The notes: generated by a model from the letters alone, not told the origin. DNA of 64,000 bases from Lewinellaceae bacterium (GCA_020636215.1 JACJYG010000006.1:620001-684000), one strand, 5' to 3'. Shown: positions 27,401-35,580, counted from the first letter of the stretch. Made by a program: numbers and translations.

Positions 27401-27468
27401 GCCCCCAGCAGCACGACGAGGATAAAAAAGAGGATGGGCGTTTTGTATTTTTCGAAAAAGAAATTCAT
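24451..27468 (-). CDS. RND efflux pump permease (AcrB/HAE-like)
   Basis: The 1005-residue inner-membrane pump has the two-fold RND layout: TM1 near 12-30, a large periplasmic domain, TM2-6 at about 335-475, a second periplasmic domain, and TM8-12 at about 845-1000. TM4 carries GLMIDDAIVVVEQ with the two proton-relay aspartates, as in HAE-type drug pumps; heavy-metal pumps of the CusA class usually have a different pattern. It overlaps the adaptor gene by 4 bases. Confidence 0.93.
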   Translation of the reverse strand: MNFFFEKYKTPILFFILVVLLGAGYAFQRMQVSLFPEITFPKIKIIADNGEQPVDRMMVTVTRPMEEAIREVPGTRTIRSTTSRGSSEMNILLDWKADIFRSQQLIESKIAEIRNTLPPDVQITVARMNPAILPVFGYSLEAPDKSLIELKKLAVFTVKPFFAQIEGVGGVQVQGGKEKEYHIELLEDKMAALGITPQAIAEAVGQTGFITSNGFLPDYRRLYLTLTDAGLDDLEDLQNLVVRNDGLRAIRLKDVATLRIAEKVEYIKINANGHEGVLVNILKQPEGDLMALAGNIEAKLPELQRILPKGVELKPIYRQSDFVDDSIKSVQDALLLGLGLAILITILFLRSFRASLTILLIIPLTLGLTMIALYAVGYTLNIMTLGAIAAALGLMIDDAIVVVEQIHRIQEEHPEARAAEAVHKAMKLLLPVLLGSSLSTLVIFIPFALMSGVAGAYFKVLAYTMILALGCSFLSAAIGLPVIYQLLSFQRAKKLQEAHYIHERRWVSFFIKRPWISFLFAIGLAAAIFGVFPRLQTGFLPEMDEGTIVLDYDSPPGTSIQETNRMLEQVDAIIAANPEVASYNRRTGAQMGFFITEPSRGDYLISLKKGRSHTTEEVIDALRQQIESTLPVLIVDFGQVIGDMLGDLMSSVQPIEIKIFGNEPETVRKIAREVNKIVEETPGAADAFDGIVIAGPNISFIPDDANLYRFGLTPASLQFQLAAHTQGVVAGQLKEQEQMVDVRMLYPDYLDNSLDKLQNGRLFLPDGSLVPLHLLTNIKVEKGVSEIERENLQLLTAVTARLNNRDLGSVMKDIQRRVKSEIALPQGYRIEYGGSFAEQQQSFRELLTILVLASLLVFTVLLLLFRELRVALAIIFVSVLGVAGCYLALYFTGTPLNVGSYTGIIMIVGIIAENSIFTFQQFQMMLEGRTVDEALNFAIAARLRPKLMTASGAIIALFPLALGIGTGAQMHQPLAIAVIGGLVLALPLLLVVLPTLLRVFFRNKG

Positions 27469-28394
27469 TCTTCCCTCAATTTAATTTTGACCAGCGCCGT
27501 ATCCTCCAGGCCGTAGTTGCCTTCCGTCAGAATACGGTCGGCTATTGAAAAGGCAGGGCTGCTCACCTGGACGGACTCGCCTGTAGTGAGCCCTAGTGTC
27601 ACAGGCACCTTTACCGCTGTGCTGTCATTGATAAGCTGCATTACCCAGAATTCATCCATCGTTTCGTTGGCCAGAATGGCGGATTTAGGTAAAACCACCG
27701 CTTGTTCCGCGGCTTCAGCCTGCACAATAACCATAACGGCCAGCCCTTCCGGCAGGGCGATGGGACTGAGGGGTTTCACTAAAAAGGTTTGCGTTTGGGA
27801 GTTGATGGAAGCAGTGCTGAGGTTCTCGCCAATTCTGGCGGGCAGGCGCTTCTTATCGGGCAATTCGATGGTGCATGCCGTGCCGGGCTTAATAAAACTA
27901 TTAAACTCATAGGGCACACTGAGGCGAAAGCCGATTTTATCACTGCGGGCAATGGTGCAAAGCGTCGAGCCTTCACTGACGAAATCGCCCTGCCGCTGGT
28001 CGAGGTTGAGCAGTACTCCGCCCGCCGGGGCATGGATGCTGATGACGCCCATCCGCGCCAGGTCGCTGTTTTTGAGATCCTGGTCGGCATTGATCGCCCG
28101 GTGCTCTTTGGTTTCGATGGTAAAAAGCAATTGCCCTTTAGCCACCACCTGCCCCGCTTCCTGTGGTGATCGGAGCAGGTAGCCGGTGATGGGCGCTGCC
28201 AGCCGGTTGCTCTCGGGGTAAAATGCGGTCGCCGGAAAACGCTCCTCCTGCCGGATATCCCGGATGGTGACGGAGGCCGTGTCTACCAAAGTCCTGGGTG
28301 GGGGTGGGTCGCTGCCGGCATCCTCGGGCTGTTGCCCGCAGGTGGCCAGGAATAGTATGGCAAGCAGTAAAAGTATCAAGTTCGGTTTTTCCAT
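27465..28394 (-). CDS. RND efflux periplasmic adaptor lipoprotein
   Basis: I take the ATG at 28394, giving 309 residues and an immediate lipoprotein signal with lipobox FLATC (Cys19); the ATG at 28409 adds five residues. The protein has a lipoyl/barrel-sandwich hybrid region (ITGYLLRSPQEAGQVVAKGQLL and IHAPAGGVLLNLDQRQGDFV, each shown here as separate blocks) and a beta-barrel. The alpha-hairpin is very short, which is common in Bacteroidota adaptors. It links pump and TolC channel and overlaps both neighbouring genes. Confidence 0.9.
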   Translation of the reverse strand: MEKPNLILLLLAILFLATCGQQPEDAGSDPPPPRTLVDTASVTIRDIRQEERFPATAFYPESNRLAAPITGYLLRSPQEAGQVVAKGQLLFTIETKEHRAINADQDLKNSDLARMGVISIHAPAGGVLLNLDQRQGDFVSEGSTLCTIARSDKIGFRLSVPYEFNSFIKPGTACTIELPDKKRLPARIGENLSTASINSQTQTFLVKPLSPIALPEGLAVMVIVQAEAAEQAVVLPKSAILANETMDEFWVMQLINDSTAVKVPVTLGLTTGESVQVSSPAFSIADRILTEGNYGLEDTALVKIKLREE

Positions 28395-28396
28395 CC

Positions 28397-29635
28397 TTAC
28401 CAATTCCAATAGTTATATTCGTTTATAAGCAGCAAACGGGAGGTTTTCAGCGCGGTGAAATCCGCCTGCGCCGTTGCAAAAGACTTGATCGTGTTCATAT
28501 AGTCATTGACGGACAATTCGCCCCGGGCAATGCGCTCCCGGTAGAATTTCAATAGCGTTTCATAATCTGATAACTGCCGCTGCACCGTCTTGATTTTGGC
28601 GTCCAACAGCTTGATCTGTTGCCGGGCCATCAGCCGTTGCTGTTCGATTTGTTTGGACTGAAATTCCCGTTGTCCATGGCTGGCCTGTTGGCTCAACTGC
28701 ATTTGCTGGCGGGCCAGGCCTCGTTGGTGGCCATCGTAAAGAGGCATTGAGAAATTCAGGCCCAGGCTGAATCCGAATTTTTTATAGATGTCTTTCAGCA
28801 TTATGGCATTCAGTCCGGTGTTGGCAAAAGCCGAGGCTTGCGGCCGGTATTTCAATTCAGACAACTCCTGTCGGCTTTCCGCCAGGAGGCTGTCCAACTG
28901 GTAGCTTTTCAGGAAATTGGACAAGCCGGCGGTATCGGCCTTCAATTGGATTTCCGGCTGCTGAAGTTCAACGTAGGTGGTGTCTACCAATCCACAGAGC
29001 AGGTTGAGCGCAGCCAATCCCTGGCGGTAGGCTATTTGAAAATCCTGGAGCGCGAGTTGCTGGTTTTCTTTTTCGATGGTAAAAAATAGTACATCGGACT
29101 GGGAGAGGATGGCGTTTTCGGCAAATACCCGTACTACTTGTTCCTGTTCCGCCAGCAGGCCGAGCAGGTGCTGCGTATCGGCGATGCGTTCCAGGTTCTG
29201 CCAGGTGCGGATATACTGTTCGCTCACCTGCCGGGCCAGCTCATGTTGAGAAAGAGCGGTGTTCTGGCGGTAAGCCTCCTGGTTGATCAGGCTGTTTTTG
29301 GCCTGCGCTTCCACCTGTGGGCGGGTAAAAAGCGGCTGGTTGAGATTCAATTGTGCCGAGTACAGCGCCCCGTTGGTAATGCTGTTGTCGTAGCCAACTC
29401 CCCGGATGACCGGTGCATAGAGGAAGTTGCCCGTCGTGCTGATTTCGGGCATTTGGTAAGCCGCTTTTGCCATATCCACCTCCAGCCCGGCTATAGCGGA
29501 AAGGCGCTCATTTTCCAGTAAAGCGGGATTGTTGGCCTGCGCCGCCGCGAGATAGGCCTCAAGACTTTGCGCCTGCGCGTGGCAGGACAATACCATCAAA
29601 AGAATGGGTAAGATCAGGAACCGGATGAATGACAT
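28397..29635 (-). CDS. TolC family outer-membrane efflux protein
   Basis: The internal ATG at 29635 gives 412 residues and starts a good signal peptide (MSFIRFLILPILLMVLSCHAQA); the longer frame to 29758 would add a non-signal lead. Two OEP repeats are visible, with long alpha-helical coiled-coil segments (about 150-230 and 330-400) and family positions such as SLEAYLAAAQANNPAL and SVNDYMNTIKSF. It is the first gene of the efflux operon, followed by adaptor, pump, exported protein, regulator, kinase and esterase. Confidence 0.92.
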   Translation of the reverse strand: MSFIRFLILPILLMVLSCHAQAQSLEAYLAAAQANNPALLENERLSAIAGLEVDMAKAAYQMPEISTTGNFLYAPVIRGVGYDNSITNGALYSAQLNLNQPLFTRPQVEAQAKNSLINQEAYRQNTALSQHELARQVSEQYIRTWQNLERIADTQHLLGLLAEQEQVVRVFAENAILSQSDVLFFTIEKENQQLALQDFQIAYRQGLAALNLLCGLVDTTYVELQQPEIQLKADTAGLSNFLKSYQLDSLLAESRQELSELKYRPQASAFANTGLNAIMLKDIYKKFGFSLGLNFSMPLYDGHQRGLARQQMQLSQQASHGQREFQSKQIEQQRLMARQQIKLLDAKIKTVQRQLSDYETLLKFYRERIARGELSVNDYMNTIKSFATAQADFTALKTSRLLLINEYNYWNW

Positions 29636-29747
29636 CTTGAAGTAATATTCGGGTATTTTTATCAGCGTACTCTTGGAAAGACCAAGGTTTGGTTTTATGT
29701 CACTTTCTGTTTCCTTCCTCAAATATTCGCCGGGTGCATTAGGATAG

Positions 29748-29793
29748 ACAATAGGCAAATAGGAATACCCTGTGTACCCTGTTTGCCTATTGT
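29748..29793 (-). promoter_or_regulatory. Operator-like inverted repeat upstream of efflux operon
   Basis: ACAATAGGCAAA (29748-29759) and TTTGCCTATTGT (29782-29793) form a perfect 12-bp inverted repeat 113 bases upstream of the TolC start. The 22-base centre holds a tandem CAGGGTA on the minus strand. There is no U-run after the hairpin, so an operator or attenuator is more likely than a terminator. Confidence 0.55.
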
Positions 29794-29804
29794 GTAAAAA
29801 AGGC

Positions 29805-30269
29805 TTAGTCCTTATCCTCGTCCTCTTCCGACTCGGTTTTCTGCTTGATCAGCGTCCCGTCGGCGCTGAACAGGGCCTCAATCGTGGTTTCTCCCATTTC
29901 CAGTTCCACCTCGTAGGCAGCGGCCTGGCCCGGCGTTTCCACCATAGCAGCCTCTTCTGTCTTGTAACCGGAAAACTGGGCGGCCAGGGCATCCTTAATA
30001 GCTTGCGGTAAGTCGGCCGCCTTCATTTCCGTTTCGGTCTCCATCCAGGAGCCATCGGCCTTGAAGTTGGCGGACATCTCCTTGCCGTTCATTTTGAATT
30101 CGGCTTCCCATTCTTGCTCATTTTCCATGTCCCATCTGGCTTTTTGCACCGTTGGGAATTTGGCTTTAAAAGCAGCCTGTATCGCTTCCGGCGCCATTTT
30201 TTTGTTTTGGGCGCAGGAGGTGGAAAGAAAGCCGAAACTAAAGGCGAAAAGGATCAGAAAATATTTCAT
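29805..30269 (-). CDS. PepSY-like (BLIP-like) lipoprotein
   Basis: The 154-residue product has a lipoprotein signal ending STSC (Cys19). Two ~60-residue repeats follow, each with an alpha helix (PEAIQAAFKAKFP; LPQAIKDALAAQFSG) and an antiparallel sheet with WEAEFKMNGKEMSANF or YEVELEMGETTIEALF. This is the PepSY-like_2 arrangement seen in Bacteroidota. The tail is very acidic (EEDEDKD). It may bind peptides or metal in the periplasm, but the function is unknown. Confidence 0.85.
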   Translation of the reverse strand: MKYFLILFAFSFGFLSTSCAQNKKMAPEAIQAAFKAKFPTVQKARWDMENEQEWEAEFKMNGKEMSANFKADGSWMETETEMKAADLPQAIKDALAAQFSGYKTEEAAMVETPGQAAAYEVELEMGETTIEALFSADGTLIKQKTESEEDEDKD

Positions 30270-30694
30270 AATTCAAGTTTTTTGATTTTAGTGATTTGGG
30301 AAATGTTCTTCGAGTACAAAGGTCGAGGGCAATTCTGGAAAGAATTTGGAGGTTATTTTTTCGGTGAGTTAATTTAGCCAGAATGGCCCTTTCCATACCA
30401 TCAATGCTTTGTATCGCGAAATCAGTGGAACCGACGGGCAATTGCTAAGCACTAAAGGGGGGGCAACGCACTATTATTACTATATACTGGCTTTTGGCTT
30501 TAGGAGGGGCTTCGTTGAGGTGGTTTGAAAACAAAAAAACAGCGCTGAATGAAATGATTGGCCAATTTCTAAAGGGCGAGGCTCCAATACTTTGCAACCG
30601 AAGCTCCGGCAGGACGGCCGATCCCGCGCTACATATCCTTTCATTCCCCCGGCGAATGATGGTCATAACTCAACGCCCTCAAAAATGTCCCATT
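30270..30694. other. Intergenic spacer
   Basis: I see no gene, IS end or clear hairpin. A 12-nt word TTTCGGTGAGTT at 30359-30370 also occurs at 6121-6132 and 7647-7658, both in intergenic DNA. The short open frames here carry no recognisable motif. Confidence 0.4.
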
Positions 30695-31045
30695 TCACTG
30701 CTTATTATACCCCCGGTCCCCAAATGGCTGCAATTCCTCCAGGTACAATTCTTCCGCCAGTTTGGCCTCTTTTGAATAATCTACCACCTGATCCTCAACT
30801 TCTTTGATCTCTTCCAGGATCTCGTAGGCGAAATTCTCTTCTCCTAAGGCCTTCCAATCATCCTGCAGTGCTTTAACCGGATGGCTGCCCATGTTCAGTT
30901 GCAAGCGGTGCCGGTTCCAGATGGCATCGAGGTTGGTGCTGCTTCCGATGAATATTTTGCCGTTCGTTTTATTCCTGATCTGATATACACCCATCCGGAA
31001 TTTCATGTTCCGGTAGGCTTCTTTGAGTTCTTTTTTGGTTTTCAT
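30695..31045 (-). CDS. GIY-YIG nuclease family protein
   Basis: The 116-residue protein starts with a basic helix and then the GIY-YIG core: GVYQIRNKTNGKIFIGSS (about 19-36) followed by Arg in IWNRHRLQL. The second Tyr of YIG is Phe here (IFIGSS), and the catalytic Glu/Asn side matches AEELYLEEL and GYNKQ. This resembles bacterial stand-alone GIY-YIG proteins whose role is unknown (repair, mobile DNA, or non-catalytic). It lies 14 bases downstream of the pentapeptide-repeat gene. Confidence 0.85.
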   Translation of the reverse strand: MKTKKELKEAYRNMKFRMGVYQIRNKTNGKIFIGSSTNLDAIWNRHRLQLNMGSHPVKALQDDWKALGEENFAYEILEEIKEVEDQVVDYSKEAKLAEELYLEELQPFGDRGYNKQ

Positions 31046-31059
31046 GACAATGGTTTGGT

Positions 31060-31632
31060 TTATTCCACCACAATATGGTACTTCTCCAGCAGCCCGGCAA
31101 GGCCGTGGACGGAGAACTTTGCCCCCTGTATCCGGTTTTTCTCCGGGTCAATGGAAAAGTTGAACGCCGTTCGGAAGTCGGCCTGTTCCAGGATGGTATT
31201 GTCGAACTGGGCATTGGCGAGGTTGCATTGGTCAAAAACGGCCTTGGTGAGGCCGGCTTCCCCGAAATCCACCTCTTCCAATTGGCAGTCTTTGAAATGA
31301 GCGCCCTTGAGCTGGAGTTGGTAAAAAGAAGAAAGGTTCAGGAGGCAGCCTTCAAACTGAAAGGACAGTAGAAAAGGGTGGCACTCTTCAAAGCGCAATC
31401 CCAATAGCTTGCACTGTTTAAAACGGGCTTCCTGGAAAGCGGTTTTTTGCAGTTTGGCCAGGCTGAGGTCGCAATCGTTAAATTCGCATTGCAGGAACTT
31501 GATCCCGGATAAGTTGGTGTTTGAAAACAAACACTGGATAAACCGGCAGTTTTCGTAGGTTCCTGTTGGCAGCCCTTTTTCTGTAAAGTCTTCCCCTTTG
31601 AAGGTTTGCCCTTCGGTGTAATTGGTGGTCAT
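31060..31632 (-). CDS. Pentapeptide repeat protein, Qnr-like
   Basis: The 190-residue protein is built of A(D/N)LxF-type pentapeptides throughout (for example FIQCLFSNTNLSGIKFLQC, then FNDCDLSLAKLQK). The C-terminal part, FSIDPEKNRIQGAKFSVHGLAGLL, carries the FSIDPExN and AKFSxxGLxGLL pattern of Qnr/McbG-type gyrase-protecting proteins. A right-handed quadrilateral beta-helix that mimics DNA is expected. Protection of DNA gyrase is inference. It is co-transcribed with a GIY-YIG protein. Confidence 0.85.
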   Translation of the reverse strand: MTTNYTEGQTFKGEDFTEKGLPTGTYENCRFIQCLFSNTNLSGIKFLQCEFNDCDLSLAKLQKTAFQEARFKQCKLLGLRFEECHPFLLSFQFEGCLLNLSSFYQLQLKGAHFKDCQLEEVDFGEAGLTKAVFDQCNLANAQFDNTILEQADFRTAFNFSIDPEKNRIQGAKFSVHGLAGLLEKYHIVVE

Positions 31633-31656
31633 GAGAAGGTTTTCTTACCGGGTAAA

Positions 31657-31984
31657 CATGGATCATCCCGAATTTTCGTAGAATATCCCGGAAGATGCTC
31701 GCCCCCTGCCCATTCGGGCCGGGGCCGATACTACGCCTGATCGGCGGAGCCCGCTCGCTATGCCGCAGGCCGGCAGGGATACTAAGTTGATGCTATTGAT
31801 GAAAGAAGCCGCCCATTAAAGTTCTTTTTGTTGTGGAGCCTCCTCATCCATAGTATCAACGGCCCGCAGGGCCAAAGTATCCTCAAAGCCCGTATGCGGG
31901 CTTTGAGGAGTATCCCCGCCTGCTGCCAGCGGCGGGCAGGAATAGAATCGCTGATTGGTGGCTCAAAATTCGGGATGACTCATG
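31657..31984. mobile_element. MITE-like element with 20-bp terminal inverted repeats
   Basis: CATGGATCATCCCGAATTTT (31657-31676) faces CATGAGTCATCCCGAATTTT read inversely at 31965-31984 (18 of 20 identical). The 328-bp interval has no gene. It encloses a perfect 13-bp hairpin (31880-31909) whose arms contain CCTCAAAGCCCG and CGGGCTTTGAGG. No clear target duplication is visible, so mobility is inference. Confidence 0.5.
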
Positions 31985-32129
31985 TTCTGGCGGTTTTAGC
32001 TATAATTGAGAAAACTCATCCAAGATACAGAATATCTCCTCATTGGGGCCAGTCATCCTTTGATTTTTCCGCGGCCACCAGGGGTATAGGGACTGTTCAA
32101 AGCTTGCCCGGCTCAAAGAGATGGAGCCC

Positions 32130-32164
32130 AACTGCCCACTGCCTACTGCATACTGCCCACTGCC
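32130..32164. repeat. Degenerate heptamer tandem repeat (CTGCCCA)
   Basis: Units of ACTGCCC, ACTGCCT, ACTGCAT and ACTGCCC follow each other. It is the reverse-complement style of the GGCAGTC array at 20371, in another gene junction. A GATGAAAAG/CTTTTCATC hairpin lies just beyond it (32196-32224). Confidence 0.6.
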
Positions 32165-32243
32165 CTCCCGATCTCGATCCACCGGATCTCGTCGGGATGA
32201 AAAGCTGCGGTGCACCTTTTCATCTGCCCACTGAAAAATCGTC

Positions 32244-34682
32244 CTAATTCACCCGGCCCCTTTCCTCTTCGGACCCCGTTTGCCGCTGGCGGGAGCCCTT
32301 TAATTCCTTATTGCCGAAATTGCGGGAATAAGTAAGCTTGAAAGTGCGCTGGCTGAAGTCGGCTTCAAATTTGGATACGAGGTTGTACTCGGGGAAATTG
32401 CTCTCTCCGCGCCATTTGATCGAGTTCAGGATATCATCTATGCCGAAGCGAAGAGTGCCGGCGTTGCCGCGGAATTTTTTCTGAATACCGAAATTCAGCG
32501 CCCCGATCGGCAGGAATTCAGCAGTACCGAAAAGCCCCTTTGTCTGGTAAAAACCGACCAGTTCGGCGCTAAAATCATGGGGCAGTGTAAACATGTTGAT
32601 CCAGGTTGCCCTCAGGTTTTTCGTGCTTATCTGAAGCGGCGCGCCGTCGAGGTAAGCATTTACCTGCTGCCAGGAGCCGATGAGGTTGTTCTGCATCCTC
32701 CACCAGTTCGTCACCTTTATGGGGAAAGCGATGGTAAATGCGGCAGTTTTGCGGTTCTTCATGTTTTCAGAAGCGATGAGCTGCTGGTTCGTCCCTTCGA
32801 TGATCCTGGTCTGGAAACGGGCGATAGCGCTGTCTTCCACCGTATACTGAACGGAGAACAGGGCCGTTTTGAAGCGATAATCGACCTTGACGTTATTGGA
32901 AATGGAAGGCTGCAGGGCGGCATTTCCCGAAAAGAAGGTGTAGGGGTCCACGAAAATCACAAAAGGCGCCATGTCATTGAAGGTAGGGCGGGTAATGCGG
33001 CGGCTGTAGGAGATATTGGCCGAGTTTTGATCATTGAATGTTCTGGTCAGGAAAGCACTGGGAAAGAAGTTCCCATATTGCCGGTCTACGATATTAGCTT
33101 GTTCCTCCGTACCGAGGTTGGAATTGGTGTATTCGTAGCGCAGGCCGAGTTTCAGGTCCGATTTGTCATCCAGTTTCAGGTCGAAGGCCGTGTAGGCGGC
33201 GCCGATGCTTTCTTCGAGCTTATATTTGGCCGTAAGGTTAGGGTCGTTTTCCGGCACGCCATTCTCGATTCTGGAGACCGTCACATCATTGTCGAAGCGG
33301 GAGATGGTGCCCTTCAGGCCGGCTTCCATTTTTATTTTTTCCGAAAACTTTTTAGTGTAGTCCAGTGCGCCTACACCTACTTTGATGGGGGTGGACTTGC
33401 CGCTGAATGTCTGCTCATCGAACAGGAAATTGTCTTCCCCATCGTTGTAGGTGATGAGGTAATTCGTCGGGTTTGTATTGTCGTAATTGAGGTAGTCAGC
33501 GTTCAGGGTCAGGGTTTCCCCTTCGCGGATGGTATGCTGGAAGTTCAGGTTTCCGCCGAAGTGTTTCCAATGGTTAACCTCATCGTTGGCGATGGTCAGC
33601 AGGGTATCCGGCAGCCCATTCCGGGAAATGGTAGAGCGGTTTAGGGCATCCATGCTCCAGCGGTTGTCATAACCGGACAGCAGTACCCCTACTACGGTCT
33701 TTGGGCTCAGGTTCCAGTCCAGGCCAATCCTGGCGTTGTGGTTGCGCTGAATCGGGTCGCGCTCACTAATGGTTTTCGTTCCGATCGTTTCCCCGTTCAG
33801 CAGCACCTGCCGTTCAAAGGTGAAAACCTGTTCCTGCGCCAGGCGACTGAAGGAATAGTCGCCGAACAGATTGATGTTGTTATTGCGGTAGTTGAAATTT
33901 CCTCCCCCTGAAGCAGTGCTGCCCCTGCCGTAACCGCCGGAGAGGGTGTAGGAGCCGTTCAAACCTTTGTCGTTCGATTGTTTCAATACGATATTGATGT
34001 ACCCTGCATTGCCCTCGGCGTCGAAATTGGCGGGTGGCGTGGTGATCAGTTCGATCTTCTCGATATTGCTCGATGGCATTCCTTGCAATAGTTGTACGAC
34101 TGCGGCTATGGGCATGCGGTTGATCTTCCCGTTCATCATCACGACGACGCCATCTTTGCCGGCCAGCGATAAGCTGTTGTTTTGCCGGTTCACCACCACC
34201 CCCGGCGAGCGTTCGAGCACCTCCAGCGCGGTGGCTCCCGCTGCGGTGATGCTGCCTTCCACATTGACGACCATGCGGTCAATCTTTTGCTCGAAAAGCG
34301 GCTTTTTCCCTACTACTTCAACGGCTTTCAGCTCTTTCACGTCTTCCTCTAGGGTGATAGAACCTAAATCCATTTGGCCCTCCTGGTTTTTCAATTGGAA
34401 AGGTTGGGAACAATATTCCAGAAAGCCCACCATGCTGGCCTTCAGCAGGTAATCCCCTGCGGCAACGTTTTTTATCAGGTAGCCGCCATCTTCACCGGAA
34501 ACCTGGCCCTTTATCAGGGAACTGTCGGAGGCGGAGAGCAGCAGCACATTTGCAAAAGAAAGTGGCTGCCCGTTTTCTGTTTTGATGGCGCCGGCAATTT
34601 GAGATTGAGCCTGGATCGGCTGAAGGGAGGTCAAAAAGATGATTGTTGCTCCCAGCAGGAGTCGTCGGATGTTCAGGTACAT
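32244..34682 (-). CDS. TonB-dependent receptor with CarboxypepD-like N-domain
   Basis: The 812-residue outer-membrane protein has a signal peptide (to about residue 25, ...QPIQAQ). A carboxypeptidase-regulatory-like beta-sandwich follows (about 27-115, KTENGQPLSFANVLLL) and then a plug-like segment (about 130-230, LEVLERSPGVVV, IEKIELITTPPANFDAEG). The rest is an outer-membrane beta-barrel, with the C-terminal strand region FKLTYSRNFG. It belongs to the OMP_b-brl_3 group rather than to SusC. The ligand is unknown and no SusD partner is adjacent. The codons after the barrel end in a basic tail. Confidence 0.92.
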   Translation of the reverse strand: MYLNIRRLLLGATIIFLTSLQPIQAQSQIAGAIKTENGQPLSFANVLLLSASDSSLIKGQVSGEDGGYLIKNVAAGDYLLKASMVGFLEYCSQPFQLKNQEGQMDLGSITLEEDVKELKAVEVVGKKPLFEQKIDRMVVNVEGSITAAGATALEVLERSPGVVVNRQNNSLSLAGKDGVVVMMNGKINRMPIAAVVQLLQGMPSSNIEKIELITTPPANFDAEGNAGYINIVLKQSNDKGLNGSYTLSGGYGRGSTASGGGNFNYRNNNINLFGDYSFSRLAQEQVFTFERQVLLNGETIGTKTISERDPIQRNHNARIGLDWNLSPKTVVGVLLSGYDNRWSMDALNRSTISRNGLPDTLLTIANDEVNHWKHFGGNLNFQHTIREGETLTLNADYLNYDNTNPTNYLITYNDGEDNFLFDEQTFSGKSTPIKVGVGALDYTKKFSEKIKMEAGLKGTISRFDNDVTVSRIENGVPENDPNLTAKYKLEESIGAAYTAFDLKLDDKSDLKLGLRYEYTNSNLGTEEQANIVDRQYGNFFPSAFLTRTFNDQNSANISYSRRITRPTFNDMAPFVIFVDPYTFFSGNAALQPSISNNVKVDYRFKTALFSVQYTVEDSAIARFQTRIIEGTNQQLIASENMKNRKTAAFTIAFPIKVTNWWRMQNNLIGSWQQVNAYLDGAPLQISTKNLRATWINMFTLPHDFSAELVGFYQTKGLFGTAEFLPIGALNFGIQKKFRGNAGTLRFGIDDILNSIKWRGESNFPEYNLVSKFEADFSQRTFKLTYSRNFGNKELKGSRQRQTGSEEERGRVN

Positions 34683-34897
34683 TTCTATTGGGTTTTAGTG
34701 TAGTTCTAATATTGTTACCGCAAAGTTAGGGGCAATGGTAGCTAAACTACTCGCACATATCTTTCAAAACATAGGATTTATTTTACAAATGGAAAAACAA
34801 GGGGGCAACTTCAGGATCAATGTCGTCAACTTTAGAATATCAAGCGTGGTTGTAAGGGGATGACTTCCCGCTCATCCCCTTACTTTTCGGGGCTTCC

Positions 34898-35112
34898 AAT
34901 TTAGGAGGTGAGCTCGAAGTCTAATGTCGTCAACTTAGGGCTGTCAGCGACTGACTAAACCTGGTTCTTTTACTAGGCGAGTCAGCCGCTGACTAACGCG
35001 GAAGTAGTCAGCAGCTGGCTCGCGTCGAGTAATCCTAGCTTAGCCAGACGCTGACAGGCTGGCCATGAGAATCTTAAGTTGACGACATTAAACTCGAAGT
35101 CACCTCCTAAAT
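34898..35112. repeat. ~215-bp fold-back (long inverted repeat) element
   Basis: Nested arms pair around a centre near 35000. ATTTAGGAGGTGA with GTCAACTTA (34898-34939) faces its complement at 35073-35112. CTGTCAGCGACTGACTAA (34941-34958) faces 35040-35057. GAGTCAGCCGCTGACT (34979-34994) faces 35006-35021. Most arm positions pair with few mismatches. No gene is inside. Confidence 0.75.
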
Positions 35113-35275
35113 CCTTAAGTTGACACCATTACACTTCAAGTGTCCGCTTCACGCCTGGTGTCAGATGGACACTTACAGGTGGCCTTCTGACTTAAGCGTA
35201 GGAATATAAATTCTTAACCCGCAGCACTACTGACTTGCGAATTGCTGGCCTAGCTATCCTCGCCAGTCGGAGACC

Positions 35276-35376
35276 GGCTCGTTATTCCGCATCGAGACAG
35301 ACCCTGTCCGCCGAAGCCAGGCGAAGGCGGAGTCTCTCGCGAACGACTTTTACATATTTTCAACCCGCAGCACTAG
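35276..35376 (+). repeat. 101-bp dispersed direct repeat, copy 1
   Basis: This segment is identical over 101 bases to 46315-46415. The match continues upstream with one mismatch (GAGAC then C/T). It contains a nested hairpin: GAGAC...GTCTC enclosing TCCGCC...GGCGGA. Confidence 0.9.
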
Positions 35377-35421
35377 AGACTTGCAGGTTTAGCCGTTTCG
35401 GGACACAGTCCCTCACGAACG
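35363..35421 (+). repeat. 59-bp dispersed repeat, copy 1
   Basis: The reverse complement matches 45885-45943 with only a few mismatches. The core GGGACACAGTCCC is a hairpin. It directly abuts the 101-bp repeat here, but is inverted and separated in the second island. Confidence 0.85.
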
Positions 35422-35580
35422 GGTCCTTTTACTGTCTTCTAGGATGGTTTTGATGTAATTTCCTGAAATGGAGGTGGAATCCAAGCGGGCGCCTATGGCA
35501 GCTGGAGCGGTAGCCCATGCTATTAAAATGCCCTTACTGCTCGGGTTCGGACGGATCGGAAATCGCTTTCTTTATTAAGA

